DNA of 64,000 nt from Nitrincola alkalisediminis (lineage in GTDB: Bacteria > Pseudomonadota > Gammaproteobacteria > Pseudomonadales > Balneatricaceae), in contig NZ_VYTY01000001.1 of NCBI RefSeq assembly GCF_009821115.1, positions 372,001 through 436,000 on the forward strand. The letters are read 5' to 3'. This document shows, piece after piece, positions 25,337-34,501 of this stretch. Under the pieces are notes generated by a model. It searched no databases. It worked only from the letters and a program-made list of their open reading frames with translations, and was not told where the DNA came from. Made by a program: the position numbers and the translations under genes. Numbering within the stretch: the stretch's first letter is position 1; every line of letters starts with the position of its first letter.

Positions 25337-26515
25337 ATGACATCTTTTCAGTGGGATGATGCATTACTGCTAGAACAGCAATTAACAGAAGACGAGCGTC
25401 AGATCCGTGATGCTGCTCGCGCATACTGCAGCGAAAAGCTTCAGCCTCGTGTTATTTCGGCTGCGAGAGAAGAGCGGTTTGACGCTGAGATTATGAAAGA
25501 AATGGGGGAAATGGGGCTGCTCGGTCCAACGGTTGATGAAGCCTATGGCGGTGCAGGTGTTGGCCATGTCGCGTATGGTTTGATTGCACGTGAAGTTGAA
25601 CGTGTTGACTCTGGGTATCGTTCTGCAATGAGTGTTCAGTCTTCGCTGGTGATGTACCCCATTGAGGCCTATGGCACCGAGGCACAAAAGCAAAAGTACT
25701 TGCCAAAACTGGCAACAGCCGAGTTGATTGGGTGTTTTGGTTTGACTGAGCCTGATCACGGTTCGGACCCTGGCTCTATGATTACACGCGCCCGTAAAAC
25801 GGACGGAGGGTATTTGCTGACAGGTCAGAAAATGTGGATTACCAATAGCCCCATTGCTGATTTGGCGGTTGTTTGGGCGAAATCCGATGCACATGACGGC
25901 AAAATCAAAGGATTTATCGTAGAGCGCGGTACCCCTGGTTTTTCAACGCCAAAAATTAACGGAAAACTATCCCTGCGTGCATCGATTACGGGTGAGATTG
26001 TCTTAGACAATGCATTTGTGCCTGAAGAAAATCTACTGCCGGGTGCCAGCGGTCTGTCCGGTCCTTTTGGGTGCTTGAATAAAGCACGCTTTGGTATCGC
26101 CTGGGGGGTTTTAGGTGCGGCGGAGTACTGCTGGCATGCGGCGCGTCAGTACACCTTGGATCGTAAACAATTTGGTCGTCCTTTGGCACAAACGCAATTG
26201 GTACAGCTGAAGTTAGCCAATATGCAAACCGAAATCACTTTGGGTTTACAGGCAGCACTGCAAGTTGGGCGTTTAATGGATCAAGGTAACTGGGCACCCG
26301 AAATGGTGTCTCTGATCAAGCGTAATAACTGCGGCAAGGCACTGGATATTGCGCGTATAGCACGCGATATGCATGGCGGTAACGGTATTTCAGAAGAGTA
26401 CGGAGTGATGCGCCATATGGTCAATCTTGAAACGGTAAATACCTATGAAGGGACGCACGACGTGCATGCTCTGATACTTGGTCGTGCACAAACGGGTCTA
26501 CAAGCCTTTTTCTGA
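25337..26515 (+). CDS. gcdH: glutaryl-CoA dehydrogenase
   Basis: FAD acyl-CoA dehydrogenase of 392 residues that oxidises and decarboxylates glutaryl-CoA to crotonyl-CoA, the last committed step of lysine/5-aminovalerate/glutarate breakdown. GCDH-specific stretches are seen: [56 protein letters not shown] and, near the end, [18 protein letters not shown] with the catalytic Glu. GAGG lies 8 bases upstream. It is followed after 30 bp by a class III CoA-transferase gene that can make the substrate. Identification is strong. Confidence 0.93.
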   Translation: MTSFQWDDALLLEQQLTEDERQIRDAARAYCSEKLQPRVISAAREERFDAEIMKEMGEMGLLGPTVDEAYGGAGVGHVAYGLIAREVERVDSGYRSAMSVQSSLVMYPIEAYGTEAQKQKYLPKLATAELIGCFGLTEPDHGSDPGSMITRARKTDGGYLLTGQKMWITNSPIADLAVVWAKSDAHDGKIKGFIVERGTPGFSTPKINGKLSLRASITGEIVLDNAFVPEENLLPGASGLSGPFGCLNKARFGIAWGVLGAAEYCWHAARQYTLDRKQFGRPLAQTQLVQLKLANMQTEITLGLQAALQVGRLMDQGNWAPEMVSLIKRNNCGKALDIARIARDMHGGNGISEEYGVMRHMVNLETVNTYEGTHDVHALILGRAQTGLQAFF

Positions 26516-26545
26516 TTCATCATGATTGAGTAAAGAGGTGAAGTT

Positions 26546-27760
26546 ATGTCCGCACAACCCTTGAAAGGCTATCGAATTCTTGATTTATCTCGAATTTTGG
26601 CAGGCCCATGGTGCAGTCAGCAATTGGCAGATTTAGGGGCTGAGGTGATCAAGATCGAGCGCCCAAGCGAAGGTGATGATACTCGCCGTTGGGGGCCTCC
26701 TTGGTTGCCTGAGTCAAAAGAAGCCGCGTATTATTTGGCTGCAAACCGAGGTAAGCAGTCGGTGACAATTGATATGGCGCAGGCACAAGGACAAGCCTTG
26801 ATTCATGAGTTGGTTAAGCACTGCGATGTTGTGCTTGAAAACTTTAAAGTCGGTGGTTTAAAAAAATACCATTTGGATTATGAAAGTTTAAAAGCCATTA
26901 AAAACGATATCATCTATTGCTCCATCACTGGCTTTGGCCAAGATGGGCCTTATGCGCATCGTGCGGGTTACGACTTCATGATTCAAGGGTTGGGTGGATT
27001 AATGAGTTTGACAGGGCTGCCTGACTCCGAGTTAGGTGGTGGCCCTGTAAAAGTGGGCGTAGCGATTACCGATATATTCACCGGTATGTACGCTGCGAAT
27101 GCGATTATGGCGGCGCTGTTGCAAAAAAGCCGAACAGGAGAGGGAGCCTATATTGATTTGGCTTTATTGGATGTTCAGGTGGGGGTCTTGGCGAATCAAG
27201 CCTTGAATTACCTCACGTCCAATCAAGTACCACAGCGTTTAGGGAATGCGCATCCCAATATCGTTCCTTACCAAGCGTTTCCAACGTCGGATGGGTTTAT
27301 TATTTTAGCAGTCGGCAACGATGCGCAATTCAAGCGCTTCTGTGAAGTGGCTAAATGTGACAATTGGATTGACGACCCTAGGTTCAAAACCAATGCACTG
27401 AGGGTAGAGAATCGTCAGATTTTGGTTGAGCTCATCAAGCGTGAGATGGTTAAACAGAGCACCGATACCTGGTTGGCTGAACTAGAGGTCGTGGGGGTTC
27501 CCTGTGGGCCCATCAACACGCTTGATCGTGTGTTTGCGGATCCGCAAGTGCAGCATCGCCACTTAAAAATTACTCTGCCACACCCGGTTGATGGACAAGT
27601 GGATTTGGTGAGTAACCCTATTCGTTTCAATCATGAAGCGTTAAATGCCACGCTGCCTCCGCCCTTGCTAGGACAGCACACCTCTCACGTCTTACAAGGC
27701 GTGTTGGGGTTAAGTGACATTGAGTTAGCAGAATTAAAAGAAGCGAAGATCATTGCGTAA
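26546..27760 (+). CDS. class III (CaiB/BaiF) CoA-transferase, probably glutarate CoA-transferase
   Basis: 404 residues. The family opening is seen as LSRILAGPWCSQQLADLGAEVIKIERP in outline; then NRGKQSVTIDM, LENFKVGGL, SITGFGQDGPYAHRAGYD and the catalytic Asp in IDLALLDVQVG. The enzyme moves CoA from succinyl-CoA or another donor to a carboxylate. Directly downstream of gcdH in one transcription unit, it most likely activates glutarate (human SUGCT-like role). AAGAGGTGA precedes the ATG. The family is certain; the substrate comes from context. Confidence 0.85.
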   Translation: MSAQPLKGYRILDLSRILAGPWCSQQLADLGAEVIKIERPSEGDDTRRWGPPWLPESKEAAYYLAANRGKQSVTIDMAQAQGQALIHELVKHCDVVLENFKVGGLKKYHLDYESLKAIKNDIIYCSITGFGQDGPYAHRAGYDFMIQGLGGLMSLTGLPDSELGGGPVKVGVAITDIFTGMYAANAIMAALLQKSRTGEGAYIDLALLDVQVGVLANQALNYLTSNQVPQRLGNAHPNIVPYQAFPTSDGFIILAVGNDAQFKRFCEVAKCDNWIDDPRFKTNALRVENRQILVELIKREMVKQSTDTWLAELEVVGVPCGPINTLDRVFADPQVQHRHLKITLPHPVDGQVDLVSNPIRFNHEALNATLPPPLLGQHTSHVLQGVLGLSDIELAELKEAKIIA

Positions 27761-27762
27761 AG

Positions 27763-27847
27763 TGCCTCATTAATAAAAATGAGGCAGATCGCAGGAGGTA
27801 CGCACATCATCAGGCGTTGCTTAAACAGAGAGAAAGCGACGCCTGAT
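27763..27847. terminator. two hairpins between convergent genes
   Basis: First: 9-bp perfect stem 27763-27771 with 27778-27786, just after the CoA-transferase stop, no T-tract. Second: 14-bp stem with one G-T pair, 27809-27822 with 27834-27847, before the DUF3461 stop. Together they probably separate the convergent transcripts. Confidence 0.55.
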
Positions 27848-27855
27848 CCGTCTGA

Positions 27856-28245
27856 TTAAAGGTCTTCGATCTGCTTGCGTAGATCGGCGATTTTACGCTG
27901 AACAACTTTTTCAAGATGATCAATCTCTTCAAGAATCAGCTCTTTACGGTCTTTTGATGAGTTAGCTTGGGAAACAAGCTGCTCAAGCTCTTGCATTGCT
28001 CTTAAAAAGTAGGGCGATGATTCCGTTGTGTCCCGATAGGCAATTTGCCCCTCATTGACTCGAATACGTTTATTTAGGCGTTTAAATTTGAATTTTTTAC
28101 TGCGCCCAAACCAGTCGCCTTGCTCACGGTGAAAGTAGATTTTAAGAATATCAGTATCGCCTTCAATGCGAGATGAAAAACGTTCGATTTCTGAAACGTC
28201 ATCAAACCCCATTTCTTTAAGCGTAGGAAATTGCTGAGTTGTCAT
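27856..28245 (-). CDS. DUF3461 family protein
   Basis: Small soluble protein of 129 residues, conserved in gammaproteobacteria and without known function. The opening FPTLKEMGFDDVSEIERFSSR and the basic KKFKFKRLNKR segment are family marks. The C-terminal 45 residues are strongly charged and predicted to form a coiled coil (SSKDRKELILEEIDHLEKVV in part). GGAGC lies 7-10 bases before the ATG. It is monocistronic, between the catabolic genes on both sides, with no evident link to them. Confidence 0.8.
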   Translation of the reverse strand: MTTQQFPTLKEMGFDDVSEIERFSSRIEGDTDILKIYFHREQGDWFGRSKKFKFKRLNKRIRVNEGQIAYRDTTESSPYFLRAMQELEQLVSQANSSKDRKELILEEIDHLEKVVQRKIADLRKQIEDL

Positions 28246-28381
28246 GAAAAATAGCTCCTGCTCAGTGTAAATGACTCTTTAGTATTATAGAGAATACGGA
28301 GCTAAGAAGCACCTTAGACCCGAGGATTACAGGCTTGACTTAGCGCAATAAAATGTAAAGTACTGGATTGAAACAGGATAA

Positions 28382-28410
28382 GACCAGTGGGAAGTCGTTT
28401 CCCACTGGTC
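28382..28410 (-). terminator. terminator of the pot-gab operon
   Basis: Perfect 12-bp stem (28382-28393 with 28399-28410), 5-nt loop, 10 bp after the gabT stop. On the minus strand TTATCCTGTTT follows, a modest T-rich tail. Confidence 0.7.
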
Positions 28411-28419
28411 AAAGTAATA

Positions 28420-29691
28420 TTAAACCAGTTCAGCGAAGCAGGCTTTAATGATTTGGATGCCTTCTTGCAATTGAGCGTCTGGAATCGTCAGTGGAACTAA
28501 AATACGAACAACGTTACCGTAGAGTCCGCACGAAATCAGAATTAAGCCTTTTTCACGCGCTTTAGCAACCAATGCAGCGGTTAGCTCCGGAGCAGGCTTG
28601 CCTTCTTTCATTAATTCCATCGCGATCATGGCGCCTAAACCACGGACCTCTGCAATGACGGGGTAGTCTACAGACAACTGATTGAGAGACTCCGTTAGCA
28701 TTTGGCCCAGTTGGTTGGAGCGATCCAGCAGCTTTTCTTCCTCGAAGGCTTTAAGAACGCCTAGGGCGGCGGCACAGGCAATCGGGCTACCACCGTAGGT
28801 TCCACCAAGACCACCTGGATTAATCTTATCCATGATTGAGGCTTTGCCAACGATACCCGAAAGTGGGAAGCCGCCCGCAATTGATTTCGCGAAGGTGGTG
28901 ATATCGGCACTGACACCCATTTGCTCCATCGCAAAGAAGGTGCCTGTTCTACCCGCACCCGTTTGAACTTCATCGGCAATTAGTACGATGCCATGCTCAT
29001 CGCACAGGTCGCGCAAGGCCTTCATGAACGACTTAGGTGCTACGTAGAATCCGCCTTCACCCTGAACAGGCTCAAGTATAATGGCGGCAATGTCACAAGG
29101 TTCTGCATCGAACTTAAAAATACGCTGTATCGAGGCTAGGGCATCTTCAACGCTGACGCCGTGCATTTCGCAGGGGAACAATGCGCGATAGACATCCCCA
29201 GGCATTAAGCCCATTCCGCTACTATAAGGCGCGACTTTGCCTGTGAGTGCGAGTGTTGCCATGGTGCGTCCATGGTAACCGGCACCAAATGCAATCACAC
29301 CTGTACGGCCCGTATGGGCACGCGCGATTTTGATGGCATTTTCGACTGCTTCTGCACCGGTTGTAAACAGGGCGCTTTTCTTCTCATATTCGCCAGGGGC
29401 CAGTGCATTGATTTTCTCGCACACTTCCACGTATGGCTCGTAACCCAGTACCATAAAGCAGGTATGAGTGAGCTTTTCGAGTTGTTCAGTAACCGCCGCG
29501 ACCACACTTGGGTGTAAGTGGCCTGTGTTTAACACAGCAATTCCGCCTGCAAAGTCGATGAACTCGCGACCTTCGACATCAATCAGTGTTGCATTTTTAG
29601 CAGATTCAATAAAATGCGGATGCGCAAGGCCTACACCTCTGGCAACAGCTTGATTCTTACGCTCGATTAACGCTGCGTTCGTTTGACTCAT
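28420..29691 (-). CDS. gabT: 4-aminobutyrate (or 5-aminovalerate) aminotransferase
   Basis: PLP class III aminotransferase, 423 residues, typical GabT length. Seen are FTTGAEAVENAIKIARA, FGAGYHGRTMATLALT (PLP phosphate contacts), EPVQGEGGFY, IADEVQTGAGRTG with the PLP-binding Asp, and the Schiff-base Lys in TFAKSIAGGFPLSG. It converts GABA to succinate semialdehyde or 5-aminovalerate to glutarate semialdehyde; GabT and DavT cannot be told apart by eye. The nearby gcdH and CoA-transferase make the second reading plausible. It is the last gene of potA-D-B-C-gabD-gabT. Confidence 0.88.
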   Translation of the reverse strand: MSQTNAALIERKNQAVARGVGLAHPHFIESAKNATLIDVEGREFIDFAGGIAVLNTGHLHPSVVAAVTEQLEKLTHTCFMVLGYEPYVEVCEKINALAPGEYEKKSALFTTGAEAVENAIKIARAHTGRTGVIAFGAGYHGRTMATLALTGKVAPYSSGMGLMPGDVYRALFPCEMHGVSVEDALASIQRIFKFDAEPCDIAAIILEPVQGEGGFYVAPKSFMKALRDLCDEHGIVLIADEVQTGAGRTGTFFAMEQMGVSADITTFAKSIAGGFPLSGIVGKASIMDKINPGGLGGTYGGSPIACAAALGVLKAFEEEKLLDRSNQLGQMLTESLNQLSVDYPVIAEVRGLGAMIAMELMKEGKPAPELTAALVAKAREKGLILISCGLYGNVVRILVPLTIPDAQLQEGIQIIKACFAELV

Positions 29692-29711
29692 TTCTTTCTC
29701 CAGAGACTAAA

Positions 29712-31169
29712 TTAGATATTGATGCAGAGATATTTCATTTCGAGGTATTCTTCGATTCCGTGGCGTGAACCTTCGCGGCCTAAACCGGAGGATTTCACTC
29801 CACCAAAGGGGGCGACCTCAGTCGAGATAACCCCAGTATTAATTCCAATCATGCCGTACTCCAATGCTTCAGCCACGCGCCAAACACGGCTTAGGTTTTG
29901 TGCATAGAAATACGCAGCCAATCCGTATTCGGTGTCGTTGGCAAGCTCAATGACATCCTGTTCATCCTTAAAACGGAATAAAGGTGCTAAGGGGCCGAAG
30001 GTCTCTTCACGCGCAACGAGCATGTCTTTCGTTGCATTGGCAATGAGTGTGGGTTCAAAGAAAGTTCCACCAAGGGCATGGCGTTGTCCACCCGCGATCA
30101 GTTTGCCACCTTTATCGAGCGCATCTTTCAGGTGCTGCTCAACCTTTTGCACGGCTTTTTCATCAATGAGGGGTCCAGTTGTGACTCCTTCATCAAGACC
30201 ATTGCCAACTTTCAATGATTGCACGGCCGTTGCCAATTTTTCTGCAAAGGCTTCGTAAACGCTGTCTTGTACGTAAATACGATTTGCACAGACACAGGTT
30301 TGGCCTGCATTGCGGTATTTTGAAATCATCGCACCTTGAACAGCGGCATCTAAATCGGCATCTTCAAAGACAATAAAAGGCGCATTACCACCGAGCTCCA
30401 ACGACAGTTTTTTGAGCGTGGGGGCGCATTGTTGCATGAGTTTGATGCCAACACCCGTTGATCCTGTGAAGGATAATTTACGCACAATTGGACTGTCGCA
30501 AAGCACCTTGCCTACACCGATTGAGTCATCGAGATTGGCCGTGACAATATTAAAAACGCCAGGTGGGATACCGGCTTGGTGCGCGAGCTCCGCCAGTGCT
30601 AAAGCCGAAAAGGGGGTATCGGGTGCGGGCTTCAGCACCATTGTGCATCCTGCTGCTAATGCAGGAGCGGCTTTGCGGGTGATCATCGCCGATGGAAAGT
30701 TCCAGGGGGTGATGGCGGCCGTAACGCCAACAGGTTGACGAATAACAACAATCCGCTTATCCGTTTGATGCCCTGGAATGGTTTCGCCGTATACGCGTTT
30801 GGCTTCTTCAGCAAACCATTCAATAAAAGAAGCTGCATAGGCAATTTCACCTTTAGCTTCGGCTAAAGGCTTGCCTTGTTCTAAGGTCATGAGTCGGCCA
30901 AGGTCATCTTGGTGTACCATGATGAGATCGAACCAACGGCGAAGGATGACAGCGCGCTCCTTTGCAGTTAGGTCACGCCAAGCTGGCAAGGCGGCTTCTG
31001 CTGCTTCAATTGCACGCTGCGTTTCTATGCCAGTCATAGCGGGTACTTGACCAAGTAGCGCTTGGGTCGCTGGGTTATAGATGTCGTAATGACGCTGGTC
31101 ATCCGCATCGACCCATTGTCCATTGATGTATGCCTTTTGTTTAAACAAGGCGGTATCGCTTAATTGCAT
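29712..31169 (-). CDS. gabD: succinate (or glutarate) semialdehyde dehydrogenase
   Basis: Aldehyde dehydrogenase of about 485 residues. Catalytic Glu in LELGGNAPF, catalytic Cys in NAGQTCVCANR, cofactor stretch ITPWNFPSAM and FTGSTGVG, and the C-terminal GREGSRHGIEEYLEMKY of the GabD/DavD branch. It oxidises the aldehyde made by GabT to succinate or glutarate with NAD(P). I chose ATG 31169 with GGAG 6 bases upstream; a TTG four codons earlier is open but overlaps the ribosome site. Lies 20 bp before gabT and 40 bp after potC. Confidence 0.88.
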   Translation of the reverse strand: MQLSDTALFKQKAYINGQWVDADDQRHYDIYNPATQALLGQVPAMTGIETQRAIEAAEAALPAWRDLTAKERAVILRRWFDLIMVHQDDLGRLMTLEQGKPLAEAKGEIAYAASFIEWFAEEAKRVYGETIPGHQTDKRIVVIRQPVGVTAAITPWNFPSAMITRKAAPALAAGCTMVLKPAPDTPFSALALAELAHQAGIPPGVFNIVTANLDDSIGVGKVLCDSPIVRKLSFTGSTGVGIKLMQQCAPTLKKLSLELGGNAPFIVFEDADLDAAVQGAMISKYRNAGQTCVCANRIYVQDSVYEAFAEKLATAVQSLKVGNGLDEGVTTGPLIDEKAVQKVEQHLKDALDKGGKLIAGGQRHALGGTFFEPTLIANATKDMLVAREETFGPLAPLFRFKDEQDVIELANDTEYGLAAYFYAQNLSRVWRVAEALEYGMIGINTGVISTEVAPFGGVKSSGLGREGSRHGIEEYLEMKYLCINI

Positions 31170-31209
31170 GGTGCACTCCAAATTATAATAAAGGTCATGA
31201 ATCGAGTGG

Positions 31210-32034
31210 TTATCGATTGATACGCATTTTTTCGCTACGACGACGCAGCATCTCCATGACCAGCAGCAATAGCACCGACAACAAAATCATGATGGTGGCC
31301 ATGGCTGCGATTGCGGGGCTGATATTCTCTCGAATACCGGAAAACATTTGCATTGGAAGGGTGCGCTCAGTGGGGCTTGCAATGAACAAGGCCACAACCA
31401 CTTCATCAAATGAGGTTGCAAAGGCAAAGAGTCCACCGGATGCAACCCCTGGAATAATTTGAGGAAGAACAATCGTAAAAAAGACACGAAGGGGGTGTGC
31501 TCCCAAACTCGCACCTGCCCTTACTTGATTGTAGTCAAATCCTTGTAAGGTTGCGTTTACCGTTATCACCACAAAAGGCACACCCAAGACCGCATGGGCT
31601 AGCACTAAACCTGCATAACTATTGAGTAAGCCGATTTGGGCAAAAAAGAAGTACATGCCAACAGCAACGATGACCAAAGGTACAATCATGGGGGAGATTA
31701 ATAAGGCTAAGATAAAGCTCTTGCCGGGAAAGTCGGCTTTATTCAAGCCAACTGCTGCCAGAGTGCCAAATGCCATTGCAAGTAGGGTTGCTAAAGGCGC
31801 AACAATCAAGCTATTTTTTAACGAGTCCAGCCAAGGCCCTGCACTGAAAATGGTTTTGTACCAATGCAATGAAAAACCAGGTAAGGGGTAGGTGAGAAAA
31901 CTACCACTACTGAAGGATAGAGGGATGATGACCAATACCGGAATCATTAAAAATAATAATACCAGTGCGCAGAATCCTCTGAATGTCCAGTACCAGATGC
32001 GTTCAATCGGAGATGAATAAGGTTGTAAGCTCAT
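31210..32034 (-). CDS. potC: polyamine/GABA-type ABC permease PotC
   Basis: Inner-membrane permease of 274 residues, six predicted helices, first near residues 13-36. The ABC docking loop reads AGASLGAHPLRVFFTIVLPQI. Standard PotC length, unlike its partner PotB. Starts 4 bp after the potB stop, so it is translationally linked. With PotA, PotB and PotD it imports putrescine, spermidine or, given the following gabDT genes, GABA or a similar amine. Confidence 0.85.
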   Translation of the reverse strand: MSLQPYSSPIERIWYWTFRGFCALVLLFLMIPVLVIIPLSFSSGSFLTYPLPGFSLHWYKTIFSAGPWLDSLKNSLIVAPLATLLAMAFGTLAAVGLNKADFPGKSFILALLISPMIVPLVIVAVGMYFFFAQIGLLNSYAGLVLAHAVLGVPFVVITVNATLQGFDYNQVRAGASLGAHPLRVFFTIVLPQIIPGVASGGLFAFATSFDEVVVALFIASPTERTLPMQMFSGIRENISPAIAAMATIMILLSVLLLLVMEMLRRRSEKMRINR

Positions 32035-32038
32035 CGTA

Positions 32039-33295
32039 TTAGTTCCTGATTAATTGCTTTTGATTGACCAGTTTGTGGTAAACCAGATACAGAAGTAGGG
32101 TGGCAATCAGTAAGAAGGTACCCAGTGCCGCAGCCATTCCCCAGTTGTTGGTGGTATTGGTGTAATAGGCAACAAAGTAACTGACCATCTGGTCTGATGG
32201 GCCGCCGACTAATGCTGGGGTAATGTAATAACCAATCGCCATGATAAAGACGAGAATGGTACCTGCCGCAACACCTGAGAGGGTTTGAGGAACATAGATC
32301 TGCCAGAAGGCGGCAAACGGGTGGGCGCCTAGCGATGTTGCCGCACGTTGATAAACAGGCGATATACCTTTCATCACGCTGTATAGGGGTAAAATCATAA
32401 AGGGCAATAAGATATGGACCATGGCAAAGAATACGCCAATACGGTTGAATACCAGTTGCAAAGGCGACTCAATCAGTCCAAGTGTCATGAGGGTTGTATT
32501 GACCAATCCTCCGGACTGCAGCAACACGATCCAAGCCGCCGTTCTGACCAACAAGGATGTCCAGAAAGGCAGTAGAACAAAAATCATCAATAGGTTGCTT
32601 TGGCTGGTTGGCAGTGTTGCCAATAGATAGGCCAAGGGAAATCCCATGAGTAAGCAAATGAGTGTAACACCACCAGCGATGACCAAAGTGCGCACAAATA
32701 CTTGTTGGTAGACGCGTTGATTTTCATCAATACGTTCAATGCTGCCATCGCTTCCACGTTGTAAATCAAGTGCTGCTAACAAGTAACGATCTGTGGTGGC
32801 GGGCGCAGCACGCTGCAAGGCAAGCCAAGTGTCTGTTTCGCTCCAGCGAGGATGAATGCTTTGTAAGGTCTCTGACCAAGTTTTCTCAGTGGTTGCAGGT
32901 AATGTGCGCAACGTCTGAGTCAGCAGCGTTCTAAAGGTTGGGTCTTCGTAATTAAGACGCCGTCCTATGCGGCCTAAACCACCCCCCGTTCTAGAATCAC
33001 GAAGTTCTTGAGCGAAAACGCTAAACACAGCCTCCGATGGGAGGTCTTTTCCATCCCATTCTGTAAGTAAACGAGCGGTTTCTGGCATCACCTGCATGAC
33101 TTCGCTGTTATCGACACTGCGCCACAGCATGTTGCTAATGGGGATAACGAAGGCAATCACAAGAAAAATAGCCAAAGGGGCAACGAGCGCAATTGCTTTT
33201 AATTTACGCAAGCGTTCAGCACGTCTGAGTTGTGCTTTTAAACCCGGCACTTTCTCCGAGATTGCGGGTTGAGACATTGCAAGTGCACTTGTCAT
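32039..33295 (-). CDS. potB: polyamine/GABA-type ABC permease PotB with large periplasmic insert
   Basis: 418 residues from ATG 33295 (GGAGGA 5 bases upstream; an upstream in-frame start adds 12 residues). Classical PotB has about 280. TM1 lies near residues 34-56, TM2 near 203-228, and about 140 polar residues (about 61-200) separate them. This insert is rich in Arg, Thr and Glu and should lie in the periplasm. The remaining helices and the docking loop ATSLGAHPFAAFWQIYVPQTL are normal. The insert may contact the binding protein. Assigned by position between potD and potC. Confidence 0.83.
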   Translation of the reverse strand: MTSALAMSQPAISEKVPGLKAQLRRAERLRKLKAIALVAPLAIFLVIAFVIPISNMLWRSVDNSEVMQVMPETARLLTEWDGKDLPSEAVFSVFAQELRDSRTGGGLGRIGRRLNYEDPTFRTLLTQTLRTLPATTEKTWSETLQSIHPRWSETDTWLALQRAAPATTDRYLLAALDLQRGSDGSIERIDENQRVYQQVFVRTLVIAGGVTLICLLMGFPLAYLLATLPTSQSNLLMIFVLLPFWTSLLVRTAAWIVLLQSGGLVNTTLMTLGLIESPLQLVFNRIGVFFAMVHILLPFMILPLYSVMKGISPVYQRAATSLGAHPFAAFWQIYVPQTLSGVAAGTILVFIMAIGYYITPALVGGPSDQMVSYFVAYYTNTTNNWGMAAALGTFLLIATLLLYLVYHKLVNQKQLIRN

Positions 33296-33359
33296 TCGGT
33301 CCTCCGGTCTGCTGCAGACCTGTTTAATCACGTCAGTAGATACAGTAAGCGTTTTAAGA

Positions 33360-33383
33360 ACCTGCTCTGGTTACAGAGCAGGT
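33360..33383 (-). terminator. intercistronic hairpin potD/potB
   Basis: Perfect 10-bp stem (33360-33369 with 33374-33383) with a 4-nt loop, 16 bp after the potD stop on the minus strand, followed by TTCTTAAAA. Likely partial terminator or mRNA stabiliser that lifts binding-protein output. Confidence 0.65.
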
Positions 33384-33398
33384 CAGTGGCTAAGACGA

Positions 33399-34457
33399 TT
33401 AGCGAGTTGCCCAAGAATTAAAGCGTTGCTCTAGCTCTTCACCAAAATCAACCCAAAAATCCGTGTTAACTGCGATAGCTCCTATGAGATTATCTGCGTG
33501 AGTTGGCATACGCTTAGCCTGTGCTTCAGATAGTGCACCAATGGCAGCAGGATTTACTGGGCCGTATGGAATGTTGCTTGAGTAAACGGCTTGAGTGTCC
33601 GCTTGGCTCGCAAAACGGATAAATTCGTACGCATCTTCAACTTGAGTTGAGCCTTCGATAATGGTCCAGTAGTCCAAGTCGTAGAGACTTTCATTCCAAG
33701 TAATGGCAAGGTTGCGTCCTTCTTCTTGCGCAGCCGCAATACGGCCATTATAAGAAGACGACATCACGACATCACCTGCAACCAGCCATTGCGGAGGCTG
33801 GGCACCCGCTTCCCACCATTGAATGTGTTCTTTGATTTCATCCAGTTTAGCAAATGCACGCGCTACACCTTCTTCGGTGGCAAGCACATCGTATACATCA
33901 CTGCTTGAAACTCCATCGGCCATCAGTGCAAACTCAAGCGTGTACTTAGCCCCTCTACGTAAGCCGCGTTTCCCTGGAAAGGTTTCAAGGTCCCAGAAGT
34001 CTGCCCAGCTTAGCGGTGTGCCTTCAAGACGGTCGGCGTCATAAGCTAAAACTGTTGACCATACGAAACTACCCACGCCACACTCGGTGACTGCTTCAGG
34101 AATTAATTGATCTTCTATGCCTAGCTTGGCCCAGTCGATGGGTTGAAACAGCCCTTCAAAGCAGCCACGAACCAGTTCGGGAGATTCAACTTCAACCACA
34201 TCCCAGCTGACATTGCCTGTTTCGACCATGGCACGAATGCGGGCAAATTCACCGTTGTAATCACCGGGCGTGAGGGTTTTTCCAGTTTTTTCTACGAAGG
34301 GGGCATAATAGGCTTTTTGCATGGCGTCCCCTGAGGAGCCACCAAACGAAATAACCGTCATGGCTTGAGCACTGAGTGCTAGAGACGCCGTTGCGATGGC
34401 AAGACCTGTGACCAGGGCTGTTTTACGTGTGTTGAGCAGGGTATTTTTCATGTTCAT
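33399..34457 (-). CDS. potD: periplasmic polyamine/amine-binding protein PotD-like
   Basis: Extracellular solute-binding protein of about 352 residues with a signal peptide ending LSAQA. The mature start MTVISFGGSSGDAMQKAYYAPF is typical of the PotD/PotF-like family (family 1/6 SBP) used for polyamines, GABA or opines. ATG 34457 is preferred because GGAGAG lies 4-5 bases upstream; ATG 34451 is also possible. The classical PotD polyamine-contact residues cannot be checked by eye. Located between potA and potB, an unusual but known order. Confidence 0.82.
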   Translation of the reverse strand: MNMKNTLLNTRKTALVTGLAIATASLALSAQAMTVISFGGSSGDAMQKAYYAPFVEKTGKTLTPGDYNGEFARIRAMVETGNVSWDVVEVESPELVRGCFEGLFQPIDWAKLGIEDQLIPEAVTECGVGSFVWSTVLAYDADRLEGTPLSWADFWDLETFPGKRGLRRGAKYTLEFALMADGVSSSDVYDVLATEEGVARAFAKLDEIKEHIQWWEAGAQPPQWLVAGDVVMSSSYNGRIAAAQEEGRNLAITWNESLYDLDYWTIIEGSTQVEDAYEFIRFASQADTQAVYSSNIPYGPVNPAAIGALSEAQAKRMPTHADNLIGAIAVNTDFWVDFGEELEQRFNSWATR

Positions 34458-34501
34458 TTGACTCTCCATACAATTAAATAGTGCATCTAACAGTGAGTGA
34501 C

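Noticed and set aside
29932-30738. Long antisense open frames opposite gabD
   Set aside because: Frames on the opposite strand of a strongly conserved enzyme gene; composition mirrors gabD codon structure and no ribosome sites were found.
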